From assembly GCA_033807775.1 (NCBI GenBank), contig CM066314.1:40462001-40526000 (forward strand): 64,000 nucleotides of DNA. Reading direction: 5' to 3'. The position numbers and the translations under genes were made by a program. This DNA is from Saussurea involucrata (taxonomy: Eukaryota > Streptophyta > Magnoliopsida > Asterales > Asteraceae). This document shows, in pieces, positions 21,746 through 34,100 of this stretch. Below the pieces are notes generated by a model. That model was given only the letters and a program-made list of their open reading frames with translations, made no database searches and was not told where the DNA came from. Each line of letters begins with the position of its first letter. Position 1 is the stretch's first letter.

Positions 21746-22735
21746 TTACTCTAATTTATATACTCAAAATATAACTTATTCTTATATGTGTGTGTGTGTA
21801 CACACAATTGACATCTCTAGGAAGAAAAAATCAGAGTCGTCGGTGAACCCCACCACTATCACCATCTCCGACAAGCCATCCCCTCCCCCACCGCCAACCA
21901 TCATCTCCGGCTCCCCCATCCCTTCTCCAGCGGCAAAGAGCCCTTTCCCCTCCGGTGAACTGTTTTCATCTCCGACCACTATCTTCGACCTTGAAGAACC
22001 AAACTTACCTTCATTGTGGCCTCCCCCTATCACTTGCAACTCCACATCGAACTAAAATAAAAGAAGCTCTGACGTGTTCTTCGATTGTGGGGATCCTTTT
22101 TCAATCACTCTATATGTTCCTCGATTGTGTCATCAATATAGAGTGAAAGCCGTATTATCTTTTGGGAAAGGGTTTAATAGGAGGGGTTCACCGACCACAT
22201 CTTCATTGGCCACATCGAAACAACCATCGAGGCAACAACAATGAAACAACCATCGACCACATCTTCGTTTAGTTAGGGTTTTAATTGCTTATTGATTTTA
22301 TTAGGGTTTGATTTTGATTTTAAGGTGGTGTAACAGTTGGGCGGAGAAAATTACCGTTACCGGAGGAGGCTCCCTGATTTAATTTTAAGGTGGTGTAACA
22401 GTTGGCCGGAGAAAATTATCGTTACTAGAGGAGAGAGGCTCCTTGATTTTAATTTTGAGATTTTGATTTGGGATTGATTTCGGTGAGTGTTTTGGTCGGA
22501 GAATATGAAGTTGGACGGAGAAGATGTTTGGTTGGAGAAGACGATGTGAACGACAATTTTGGTCCCTGTGGTTTTGAATAGGTAAAAAAACAAAAAGAAT
22601 AAGTACAAGCACTAAGCCAGTGACCAAATCCGGACAGATTTCCACACCCCAGTATTTAAACTGTAATTTTTAAATTGTATGGACCAAATGTGTTATAAAC
22701 AACATACCATAGGGCCAAACTTGTAATATCTTTGT

Positions 22736-23352
22736 ATGATATATGCTACTAGAAGCAAAACCGAATGTCCGGTGAACTGTTAGGGGGAAAGTTCGTTTAT
22801 TTAAATAATTTAAACAAACATGAACAAGTTTTCTAGTTTGACGAACAAACACGAGCAAAGGTCTTGTTTGTTCCATTACGTTCTTTCGTCAACATTCGAT
22901 TTGGTTCATTTATTAATGTTCGTCTATTTATATTCATTTTTGTTTGTTAAGTTATGTTCATTTGTGTTCATTTATAAAAATATATTATATAGTTGATAAT
23001 AATATTATTATTAATCGATTAAAATATGTTATAGTTTTTAATAACTTTCCTTTTTACTTGAGATTTCAAAATCATTCAAATATTAAGTAATCACATTATC
23101 ACATATCAAATACATGTATTAACTTTGATGAATATTTTAATCCTAAACAAATAGTAACCTATACAAACAACATTTCTTGGAATCATTTCGTAGTCACTTT
23201 TAAGCTATTGGCCTCAAAATTTTCATTTTAAATTTTTTATTGCATTGTATTATAACTATAAAAATGAGTGTTAATGCAGATGTAGAATTTCTAAATTTAC
23301 ATTTCACATCTTTCTTGTTTTGATGTTTATTAGAAATGGACATTTAGATTTA
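22736..23352. other. No gene seen; GTTCGTTTA-rich repeat
   Basis: From about 22788 to 22980 the sequence is a loose repeat of TTCGTTTATT, GTTCATTTG and ATGAACA words in both orientations, as in short non-autonomous plant elements. Boundaries are not clear. The rest is AT-rich. Confidence 0.4.
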
Positions 23353-23617
23353 GGGGTTGTTTGGCAGTTGCTGAATGGTTTGGTGCAGAATGATTAAGTG
23401 GTCAGAATGATATAGTGCAAAATAAAATATGGTTGTTTGATGATTGTTTAAAATAAAATCAGGGTGCTGAATGGTTAAAGAGGCTCAAGATACTAAATCA
23501 TTCAGAGGGTTTTAGAACCATTAAGAGGCAGACATTTTTTTGCCAAACATGATTTACCTCTTAGCGATTCAGAGGTTGCTTCTTAATGGAACCATTAAGA
23601 GTTAAACAAACAGCCCC
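23353..23617. mobile_element. 265-bp Tourist-like MITE
   Basis: GGGGTTGTTTGGCAG at the left and CAAACAGCCCC at the right are imperfect inverted ends, flanked by TTA (23350-23352 and 23618-23620). The interior repeats GAATGATTAAG and CATTAAGAGG words. There is no coding capacity. Confidence 0.82.
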
Positions 23618-23873
23618 TTAGCCTGACTAATGTGAACATCACTTAATGAGCTGTTTGTTTGCACTTTTGCTGTTTTATTTTCTTATGTTTTTATTTTATT
23701 ATTTTGCATGCATGTGTTAGAAAGTTGTGGCAAGTTATGGAAGGTTGATTAGGAGAAGAATTAGGAGCAGTTAAAGATAATGGTCCTAAAATGATGTCAA
23801 GGGGTCTCTACATATGTTTTGTACGGTTATCATTTGAGTTTATGCAAAAAGAAAGTTTCCAGGAATCGTCTTC

Positions 23874-26802
23874 TGTAACACCCCGACCTTTGGAAGGTAT
23901 CGACATTTTAAGATAAATATGAAAAATAGTATTATGGATTAAATCCTAGATTTTATAGTCTTGTTGGATGGGGAATTCAAATATGAACCCAACGGGCCTT
24001 TCCGGAGCGAAAACGGAGCAAAAATGAAGAAGTTATGGCCAAAATAACTTTCGGTACGACCTCGACTAAAGTGACCAGCGAAAGTGACACTTGAGTCACT
24101 CTCACATGTCACTCTCGCCGGTTTTGTACCGAGAGCCATGGGACCCCGGCGAGAGTGCCCTAGCGAAAGTGACACTTGTGTCACTCTCGCACGTCACTTT
24201 AGCCGTCGGGCACCTGGAGCATAAAAACACGATTTTCACCCTTTCAACCCCATTTTTCATTTCCCACTTCTCCCCCTTCATCCCTTTCTCTCCCAAACCG
24301 AAAACCCTAAGCCCCAAAGTCGATTTTGAGTCATTTAGCCACAAGATTCAAGATTTGCAAGTGATCTCTTCATCTACCATGTTTTGGGAAAACAAATCTT
24401 GAAACTCTTTCACTTCATCTTCTTCACCCAAAGCTTTCTAGGGTTTCATCCAACCTTTTGTCCATTTTGAAGAGTTGGAGCTTGTGGTGTTTTGTTGATG
24501 ATCTAGAGGTGCTTTGGCTGGTGGATTCAGGTTGTGGTTAAGGTAATCTTCTCTTATCTTCATCTATGGAAATTAGGGTTTTGGTATAAGTTGAGATCTT
24601 GATGTAAAAATGTTTTGGGAATGATTCTTTATGGTTGGATGTGAATATTTATGGTTGGAAACTTATGGATCTAGGTTTTTGGAAGATTTGGCTTGAGGAT
24701 TCAAGTTTCTTCAAAGAAGCTCAAGTTTGGGGAAAATCTAGATTTAGCCTAAATCTAGCAAGGTGAGTTCAAGTTGATTTGTGAAAACGTTGTACATGCC
24801 AAAAATGTTTTTTTCCAAGTATTTATGTGTTTTACATGAAATTATCATTTTTTGAGTTATTTGGTGGGTTTTGACTACATAAAGGGTTTAACTTTATAAA
24901 CCTTGTAAAACACTCATATTTGGGATTTTCGGATATTTTGATGTGTATGAATCATAAATATGCCCTTAAATGATTTATTGCTTCAATGGAGCTTATCCAA
25001 TGGTTTAAACATGTTGGTGTAATTGATTTTATAAACCATGGAGGAAAATGCACATTTTCATGCCATGAGTCATTTTCAGAAATTATAAGAGTATGGGTCC
25101 ATTTGGGAAACCATTGGTTCTAATCCATGACGAGGTTCGGGTTAATAATGATTTTGTGGTATACGTTTATCTAAGTGATGTTTAAATGCATTTTATATTA
25201 TGAGGACCGTTATCTAATCCATCACTTAGAAATTATAAGAGTATGGGTCCATTTGGGAAACCATTGGTTCTAATCCATGACGAGGTTCGGGTTAATAATG
25301 ATTTTGTGGTATACGTTTATCTAAGTGATGTTTAAATGCATTTTATATTATGAGGACCGTTATTTATCGGCCTAAAGGGGTTTTGAGCATTTTGCTCTGT
25401 TTTGACTTTAAATGAGCCTTGAGGATATCTGTCCGGATTTTAACATTTGAATATGGAGCTTTGGTCGTCAGTTGCATTTATTGCATTTTATTTGAAGAGT
25501 ACATGTTTTGAGTGTGTATATCATTCAAGTGGAGTCGTGTACTATTAGACCGTAATGCATTGGATCCATAGGCATATGAGTCGGTCATATTTTCATGGTG
25601 GAAAGTCTTGGCATTCTCACTTTGGGATGTACGCCGTCTCGACATTTTGTGTCTCGGCGTTGTTGAGAGGAACCATATTGGATTGTACTCCGGGATTTTG
25701 GTTTATTGTGATGTTCTAACACTTGTGCACGAGAGTTAGACATCTTGGATTATCAAGTAAGGAGCCGAGACTCCAAATCTTGAATGCTAGTAAGTAGGCA
25801 ATAAAGGTTCCATATAAACCTTGAGGTGTAACTTACTAGAGAATGAACATGCAATAAGATCGTGTATCCTTGAGGTGTAGCTAGGCACAGCAAGCAATAA
25901 AGGATATGGTGGTGCCACCCGTTGTTGGGTGTGGGACTTGAGGTGTAACTTTTATAGCAGGCAATAAAGTCTGACTCGAGTTGGAGCTTATTAAAGCAGA
26001 CAATAGAGTCACGATGGAGGTGTAGTTCAATAACATAGTTATGCGGCTTAACTTTGTGTTCCGCCACATACAATGGAATCGGGTCTCCCCGTCACCGAAA
26101 GGTGTTGTTTGGGTATTTATTTTATCCATGTTTTCGGTGACGTATTATATTTATATGGGTTGCTTTCCATAATTTATGTGTTGTGTATTATGCCCCATCC
26201 GTATTTGAGATGTTTTGAATAATAGAGATTTATTCATATGTTTTTATGATTTTGGAAATCAAATACTGGTTCACTTTTCAAGTGAGTTTGGGTTGAGTCC
26301 ATTTTTGAGAATCGTTTTATATTGGAGCTTTCGTCACGGGATTTGTGTGTGTTGGAAAACGGGTGGTTTGCATTTAAAGAAATCCTTTTTGGAACTCATG
26401 ATTAAAATTGCACCTTTTTCGTCTTGCGAATTATATAACCATGATAAAAACTATTGAACTCACTAGGCGTTAGCCTAACCTTTTTATTTGTCGGCATGTG
26501 CAACATGTTCCGGTTGGGTTGTAGTTCTAGTGACGATGTGAAGAGTGGGGAGCTAGTTGTGTGTTCAAAAAGTAAATAGCTTGGTGAAGTCTTCCGCACT
26601 TGGGAAATAGCAACTTGATTTTGGGGTTGAGTAACACCCGACCTTTTGTAGTCTTGGCTAATGACTTAGGTTTTGGTTGTTGAAATAATAATGTTTTCTT
26701 GAGGTAATTCCAATATTGGTTTGTAGAAGGAATTTTATCCTTAAGTGGTTGTTTTATTGAAAATTTTATTTAGTTGTTATTTCCAATTTTGAGGGTGTTA
26801 CA
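23874..26802 (+). mobile_element. Solo LTR, 2929 bp, TGTAACACCC family
   Basis: It begins TGTAACACCCC, ends GGGTGTTACA and is flanked by a perfect 5-bp duplication TCTTC (23869-23873 and 26803-26807). No primer site, gag or pol lies inside, so recombination between two LTRs has removed the interior. It shares the CTCACTAGGC motif near its 3' end (about 26459) with the fragment at 16573-18180. It contains a recent internal duplication (25081-25363). Confidence 0.88.
25081..25363. repeat. Tandem duplication, 133 bp identical, 150-bp period
   Basis: The block beginning AATTATAAGAGTATGGGTCC at 25081 is repeated from 25231 with no difference that I can see. The duplication must be recent relative to the solo LTR. 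Confidence 0.9.
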
Positions 26803-27112
26803 TCTTCCTCCTCTCGTTCTTTGGAGATCGCCACAACTTTCTTATGTTTTTATTTTATTTTGTTATTTTGCATGCTACTTGTTAGGAAGTTGTGGCAAGT
26901 TATGGTAGGTTGATTAGGAGAAGAATTAGAAGTAGTAAAAGATAATGGTCCTAAAATGATGTCAAGAGGCCTCTACGTATGTTTTGTACGATTATCATTT
27001 GAGTTTAGGCAAAAAGAAAGTTTCCAGTAATCATCTTCTTCCTTTCGTTCTTTGGAGATCGCCCATCTCGAATCGGGATATAACATTGGTGCTTTCATTG
27101 AGAGCTAACATC

Positions 27113-28155
27113 ATGTCGACGTGCAAAGACGTGCCATCACTTGAGGAGTCCATGACCCAACTCGCTGAGAACATGGCCAAACTCCAGACCCAGTTTACCC
27201 AGGATCGAGCAGAGTTAGCCACCGCCATCACTACCGCCCTCAACAATCGCCCATCAACTTCTGATAATCCATTCGCGATCAATGAACCGCAATGCACCCA
27301 TCCTACTCCATCCCATAAGCTCTCTATCAAACCTCCTAAGATTCATCTTCCAACATTTGATGTATCCAACCCGTTAGACTGGCTCTTCCAGGCGGAACAG
27401 TACTTCTGGTTTTACGAGATCGCTTTAGATCAACGTTTGACCCTCGCCTCTTTCTACTTGAAGAAAGATGCGCTAAGTTGGTACAAGTATTTGTTCAACA
27501 AATGACTACTCACTTCTTGGGATGGGTTCACGCGATCATTAGAACTCCGTTTTGGACCTTCATCACCAGGCTACATTGTTTAACAGACCTCGACCGTTAC
27601 GACCTATCAGATTGAATTTGAGAGGCTTAGTAACTATGTTATTGGGTTATCTCAAGAGGCCCCACTCAACTGTTTTATCTCGGGGTTACGGAGGGACATC
27701 AGTCAAGAGTAGGCCGTTCACAAGCCACAAATGCTGAACCGGGCTATCGTCCTTGCCAAGCTTATTGAAGACAAGCTTGCTGATTCTGCTCCTTCCAACA
27801 CCTCCAATTAAAGCCTCTTCTAACTTGTCTCTAGCATCCCATTTACCGGTCAAGCGTCTTAGTCCGGAGGAAATGCAACGTTGAAAGGCACAAGAATTGT
27901 GTTTTCGGTGTCCCAAGAAGTTCCATCCAGGGCACCGTTGCAACCCCCTCAATTCTGATGATCGAGTATCATGAGTCGCCGATGCCCCATACCCACATGC
28001 CTGTAACCGAACCTACTCCCAATCAAAACCATAACCCGGATATAGGTGCCGCCATGACCGGGGAGCAATACCTGCGACATTATCAAAACCATTTGGGAGA
28101 ACCGGGATGAGATCCCAGCTGTGTATTCCCGACCTTGTGGACATGGTCGTGTTAA
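27113..28155 (+). pseudogene. Gypsy Gag remnant
   Basis: From the ATG at 27113 the frame reads a coiled-coil-like N-terminus (LEESMTQLAENMAKLQTQF) and then the start of a Gypsy Gag domain: LPTFDVSNPLDWLFQAEQYF, QRLTLASFYLKKDALSWY. It hits a TGA at about 27503. Beyond that, recognisable Gag words (SWDGFTRSLELRFGPSSPG, QIEFERLSNYV) continue through frameshifts and stops to about 27820. The zinc-knuckle region near 27900 is scrambled. It cannot make a working Gag. Confidence 0.82.
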
Positions 28156-28167
28156 TGGGGGAGGAAT

Positions 28168-28446
28168 TGATACGAACATCACTTAATGAGTTGTTGTTTT
28201 GCACGTTTGCTTTTTTATTTTCTTATGTTTTTATTTTATTTTATTATTTTTGCATGCAAGTGTTAGGAAGCTGTGGCAAGTTATGGTAGGTTGATTAGGA
28301 GAAGAATTAGGACTAGTTAAAGATAATGGTCCTAAAATGATGTTTTGTACGGTTATCATTTGAGTTTAGGCAAAAAGAAAGTTTCCAACAATCATCTTCT
28401 TCCTCTCTTTCTTTGGAGACCGCCCATCTCGAATCACGTTATAACA
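28168..28446 (+). repeat. 3' LTR of the Gypsy remnant
   Basis: It starts TGATACGAACATCACTTAATG and ends CACGTTATAACA, and matches the LTR pieces at 23631-23868 and 26838-27085. A deletion of about 26 bases near 28342 removes a segment present in the other copies. Confidence 0.8.
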
Positions 28447-28499
28447 AAATAAAACATCAAAACTGCAAAACAACAGCTCATTAAGTGATGTTCATATCA
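28447..28499 (-). repeat. Inverted fragment of the same LTR's 5' end
   Basis: The 53 bases directly after the 3' LTR are the reverse complement of an LTR start (TGATATGAACATCACTTAAT in reverse orientation). They form a tail-to-tail arrangement with 28168-28446. Confidence 0.75.
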
Positions 28500-29264
28500 C
28501 TGACAAACTGGATTGGACAGAATAAAGATCAAATCATGATGTCATCAGTTTGAACCAGACTGAACCATCTGTTTTTAGATCGGAGTTTTTATGATTGGAT
28601 TAGATTGATCTTTTTTGATCCGTTAATTTCTTTTTCTTTTCTTAAATGGACCAGACGAAAGCCAACCTCAAGCCAAATGGGGTGACTGGATTTTTTAAAC
28701 CACGTTGACCAAACTTTAATGAAACTAAACTTTTTCAGACCAATGTCTATGCATCTCTAATGTTAACGATAGTCTCTTTGTAAATAATGAACATATTTGT
28801 GACTTCTTTAGATTTATTAAGTGTGAAAACTAAACAAGGTTCATCATAATTTATTGGAACTCGTGAAAGCTTTTAGCCAAGCCGAAGGCATCAACTGACG
28901 ATTACTTTCTTATTATGGGTCGTAACCGCTAGTACTAGCTTGGATTGTTAGTATATCGCTCAAAACGATAATTAGGTCGTAAACGCCGGTCCTAAATCGG
29001 TCCCGGCCAGGCCCAAATAGATCATGGTTTCGCTTCTCCGCGGTTCCTAGGCCGGACCGGGCCCATTCAACCATCTCTACTTCTTACGACTACTTTTATA
29101 GTAAAATTCTTACATTTTAAAGGTGGCATTTGAATGTTTAATTTGTATAATGAAATTAGTTGAAATTTGAATATGTCAAATGAATTATAATGAAATTCAA
29201 CCATGTTAATTCCTATGTTTGGATGACAAGAATTGGAATGAAATATGTCAAAAGAATTGATATC
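28500..29264. other. No gene seen
   Basis: AT-rich DNA. A GC-rich patch at 28990-29070 repeats GGTCC/GGCCC words of the kind found in short plant repeats. No coding region was recognised. Confidence 0.45.
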
Positions 29265-29905
29265 TAACTTTTGACTCCTAATTCGAATGAAGATAATTTT
29301 TCAAAATATGCATGTTGATAAAATTTGGGGATATAGATGACCTTAACCATTTCATATCTCCCGTAACATTTCGTAACCAATTTCATGGTAAACTTAGAGG
29401 GCCATAGTTTTCGATTCGTAACTTAGATCGCAATGATCTTTTTAATTTGCATGTTTTTCAAGATCTGCATGCCGATAAAATTTAGCGATATGATTGTTGT
29501 AGTCATTTCATAATATGTTGTAACCATTTTCATTATAAACCGCAATGCTACATAACTTTTGACTCTTAACTCGAATCGAGGTGATTTTTTGAAGTTGCTT
29601 AGTTTTCAGAAGATGTCGTTTAGGAATCCAAATGGTCGTTAACATTTGTAATCCCCCGTAACATTTCATAACCATATTCATAGTAAACTTCTCTAACTTT
29701 TGACTCGTAATATGAATCAAGATGATTTTTTTTAAGTTGCTTAGTTTTTTTTATGATATATACGCTAAAAAAATTGAGAGCGTGGATTTTTGTAACCGTT
29801 TCTAATCAATAATAACATTTCACAACCATGTTCACTGTAAATTTTAGAGGGCCGTGACTTTTTAGCTTGTAATATGTTCAAGAAGAATGTATAAAAATGT
29901 TGGTA
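29265..29905. repeat. Diverged tandem repeat, period ~145 bp, four to five copies
   Basis: The word CTTTTGACTC followed by a GAATCAAGATGATTTTT-like segment recurs at about 29270, 29409, 29556, 29697 and 29848, spaced 139-152 bp. Between them each unit has TAACATTTC.TAACCA.TTTCAT.GTAAA. Copies are strongly diverged, so the array is old. It ends at the left terminus of the large MULE. Confidence 0.7.
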
Positions 29906-30584
29906 AAGTTAAGAGTAAATTACATTTTTGGTTCTTGTCGTTGTCACCTACTATCTATTATAGTCCCTATCTTAAATTAATTACCATTTTGGTCACCATG
30001 GTTGTCATTTTATTTCACATTTTGTCACTATGGTTGCCATTTTATTTCACCTTTTAACTTCTATTAAATAGGTCCATTAGGGTGCGTTTGGTACGCAGAC
30101 GAGACGGGACAAAAAAAAATAGTCTCATGTTTGGTACGCCATGGGACAAAAATGACATGGGACAACATGGGACAATTTTTTAATTTCGTGGGACAAAACA
30201 TGAAAATTCTTGTTCCACCAAAATAGGTGGAACAAGATGGGACTAAAGTTGAGATTACCATTTTACCCTCATGATGATATACAAACCCTAGCCAAAATCG
30301 TGAGCCTCCATCTCCATTTTACACACACGACTTCATCTCCTCCATTTTACACAAACGACTTTATCACCTCCATCACTCCATCTCGTCGACTTCTACACAC
30401 GTAAGATTTCTACTTCTCTTCTTCTCCATCTCGTCGATTTCATGGTCAATTTCTCTTGCTACCGTCTTCTCCATCTCGTCGATTTCCTTGCTAATGTGTA
30501 GTCGGTTTCTTATGATTAGTCGATTTCATGGTCGATTTATTTGCTACTGTCGATTTTTTGCTTGATGAAATCAACTGTGATGTT

Positions 30585-30815
30585 GAAATTGTTGAAATTG
30601 TTTGCTTTTTTGTTGAAATTGTTTGCTTTTTTCTTATGTGCTACCGTTGATTTTTTGCTTTTTTCTTATGTGCTACTGTTGCTTTTTTCTTGTTGAAATT
30701 GTTTGCTTTTTTGTTGAAATTGTTTGCTTTTTTCTTATGTGCTACCGTTGATTTTTTGCTTTTTTCTTATGTGCTACTGTTGCTTTTTTCTTGTTGAAAT
30801 TGTTTGCTTTTTTCT
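30585..30815. repeat. Tandem repeat, ~105-bp unit
   Basis: Units containing TTGTTGAAATTGTTTGCTTTT, GTGCTACCGTTGATTTTTTG and GTGCTACTGTTGC repeat a little over two times. The array abuts a TA microsatellite and the left end of the FAR1-type MULE. Confidence 0.85.
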
Positions 30816-31146
30816 TATATATATATATATAGGCTCCTTCATATGTAAACCCAATATTACATGTAAACTATGAAATCTCATCATGACCGTCCATCTAAGA
30901 ATTGAGTGGTGTAGATGGACACAGTGGCATACTTGTAAATAACTATGAAAGCGGTGGCAGTGATGGTATCTGGGTGATTAAGTAGAGGGTACTTTCGGGT
31001 TTTAGTAAAACTATGAAATAAGGAAACAATCGAGAGAATCAAATCATCCCGCATTACTCGCTTCTGTAATCTTCAGAGTTCAAATCGATTAGAGGTAATC
31101 GGCTCCATTATTGACGGAATCCGGTGCGAAATTTTGAAATTATACA

Positions 31147-34100
31147 ATGGATGATGAAAATAGGGCGCGAATGATTAGAGGTATGAACCGTAACCTAATT
31201 TTTTCGATAGTATAAGAACCAATAATGTGCATAACTTGTAATTCAACTTTCATAGCTCGACAAAAGAGTGAAAAGATTCGATTACTCAACTCATTTTCCA
31301 ACTTCAAGCCTAGTAAAAACACTCTGGAGGACCTGAAGATGGAAGGGGCATCTGGTCAGAAAAGCCGTGAAGAACAAGGTATGAAATCGTGTTTTTTATA
31401 GGTAATGGATTGAATAAACTTGTGCATTGTACAATAAACGTTGATGTTTGATGGGGTTTCGGCATTCAAAAGTATGAAACAACCCGGGTTTTTAAAGTTT
31501 TTACCTTATTTGTTACTAAACCCCTCATTCGGTTTCATAAAAGAAGGTGTTGGTAATCGGAAAATCATAGGGCTTATGGTTGAAAAAAATGAAATAATGA
31601 CATGATAGGTTACATTGTTACTGGACCAATGCTTTCACAATTTTTAATTAATTTGTTAACAAAACCCTAAATGAGACCTATGAAATCAGTCGTATTATAT
31701 TAAATTGATGTGGTTAACAAAATACATTGATCCTGTTATGGTAGGTTTTTCATAAAATACATTATTGGGAAACCCAATAAGTTATTAGGCAACCACAACA
31801 ATGTATATATGAAATCAGTGTATATGAAATGGGTTACAATGTTGGTAACCCAACTCTTAAATTGTTGGTAAAAAACAATGTTTCATATGTAACCTATTTC
31901 ATAAGTAACATATTTCATATGTTGTTGTGGTTACCCTAAATGAGACCTATTCATATGTAACCTATTTCATATGTAACCTATTTCATAAGTAACATATTTC
32001 ATATGTTGTTGTGGTTAACCTAAATGAGACCTATGAAATCAGTAACCTATTTCATATGTTGCTGTGGTTTCCTTAAATGAGACATATGAAATCAGTAACC
32101 TATTTCATATGTTGTTGTGGTTACCCTAAATGAGACCTATGAAATGTGTAACATTATTGGTAACCCCACACTTACATTATTGGTAAATACAATGTTTCAT
32201 AGGTAATTTACAGTAAATATGAAGATTGTAAGCTGAACTGGTGAATATGTGAATTTACTATTTTTTATGAATTTACTATTTTTTAAACCAGGACCAAGGG
32301 GAAGAAAAACGAAGATGCCAAAAAGTGTTAGAGATCAACACACAGTCAATGACAAGCAAAAGAAAAGAGGTATATTTAACATATGAAATTTGTTCCACAT
32401 GTGTAATTTATGATGTTTCATATCTTGTCAGTGTATTCCATACTACAGTTTCGAAAAATATATAACATCTAATTTATGAGTTTATTAATGACATATTGTT
32501 GACATGATGATACTACAACAATCAAGATGACAAAGCAAAAAAAACTATAGTTGTGGGTAGTGAAATCAAGAGAACAACCAGAAGCGCATCCAAAACGCCT
32601 TCAAACAGGACGCAAAATACCAAGAAAGCTGAGGGTATTGTCTTGAGAGATCCAGCCACACAAGTAGGTGGCATCGACGACATGGATGATGATTTCGTGG
32701 TTATGGTCAACTTGACCAAAGCAGGTAATGTAAACATAAGCATTTGCACTTAAACGTATAATGTAAAATAATATAGTGAAAGCCAATACACATATATGGT
32801 TTATTGGTTATGTTTCATATACTGCTTCATATGTATTAATGTTTACAATAACATTAAGATGATTGATACATTACAGATGTGAGAAGGATTAAAACAACTG
32901 GTTTACAAGAGAATAAAAGGCTGGAAAAGATTGTCAAGCAAGGAAAAGAGGTGAAGAAACCGTCGAACGTTGATGGTATTCGCACGCGAACATCGCCCAT
33001 GAATCTGCAAGACACTGTGTCGCAGTTAAACGAGGAACAACAATTTGCGGTCGAAAAAATGGGGCTTGGTTCGCTGCTGAAAATGTCGGTTGACGGCGTA
33101 CCATCAAAGCTGGGGTATTATGTTGTAGACAACCTCGACACAGACACCATGGAAGTGTACATGATTGGGTCAACATTGAAAATTACTGAGGAGGTTGTAA
33201 GCAACATACTTGGTGTGCCAAATGGAGGGGTCGACCTAGACGAAATGGATATAGATGAAAAAGGTAGAGATATGATTGCAAGGTGGAAAAAACAATACAG
33301 TAAGGAGAAGGTGAGGCCAAGTGACGTAAGAAACATGATACTGCAATCAAGTGATGCGGGTGAGTTGTTCAAGATTAACTTCATAGTTTTGTTTGTGAAC
33401 TCGATGGCTGAATGCAGTTCAGATGGACGTTGTAATAACAACTTCCTGACTAAAATTGGTAACATCGATATGATTGGAACAATAAATTGGTCCCGATACA
33501 TATATGAGTGCATACGAAGAAGCAAAAGGAACTGGAAACGGGATACATTCGCTAGCTTCTATCATGGACCGCTCACGTTCCTAACGGTATTGATTGTATA
33601 ATTAATATTATTAGTATATGGTATGAAATTTTAAATGTGCATATGCACCTAACTAGAATTGTTTCATATGCATCTACTTTATGTGCATATGACGGTTTGT
33701 GTCGAGATGGATGTTGATGTTGACCGAAGTCAGCTGCCACTTCACACGTGGTCAATGGAGTTGCTTAGAAAGAGGATGAAGATCGGGTTCAGACAGGGAG
33801 GATTGGGGGTTGGAGTACTGAGAATTGATACAGTTGTTCATCGTAAGGAAACTGAAAGTGTTCGTCAAGACCTCCCACCTTCACAACATGATAAGATGTT
33901 AACTAGAGAAATACACGATGTAAGTATTGAATTGAAATAATAAACATTTCATATGTTTTATATGTTATGTATCATATGATAAAGTAATGCTACTATCATC
34001 TTCATATATTAGCATAAATTCACAAAAATATTGACATGTTGTGGTGTAAAATCATCTAACTAAATGACAATGTATTTTCTCAACAGTAATCAGGAAGTCT

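Larger units (their letters stand above)
20435..22735. mobile_element. Decayed MULE-like element with long terminal inverted repeats
   Basis: The left end (GTAAACTACAAATTTGATCC, then ATAACATATTTAGTCC and CAATTTAAAAATAACAG) is matched in inverse orientation at 22620-22730 (CTGTAATTTTTAAATTG, GGACCAAATGTGTTATAA). These words are also in the arms of the element at 43904-45104, so both belong to one TIR family. Exact termini and a target duplication could not be fixed. The interior holds a Harbinger-type insertion (20659-21745) and Ser/Pro-rich frames (21786-22055) without a recognisable domain. Confidence 0.6.
23631..28446 (+). mobile_element. Fragmented Gypsy-type retrotransposon interrupted by a solo LTR
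   Basis: An LTR beginning TGTGAACATCACTTAATGAG at 23631 is split at 23873 by a 2.9-kb solo LTR and resumes at 26803. A second, 5'-truncated LTR copy spans about 26838-27085. A primer-site-like sequence TTGGTGCTTTCATTGAGAGC follows directly at 27086, then a broken gag, then a purine tract GGGGGAGGAAT (about 28156) and a 279-bp LTR at 28168-28446. All of pol is missing. The two LTR copies at the 5' side suggest unequal recombination or tandem insertion. Confidence 0.75.

Noticed and set aside
21786..22146. Ser/Pro-rich frames as a host gene
   Set aside because: Overlapping frames on both strands with simple composition inside a decayed MULE; no domain.
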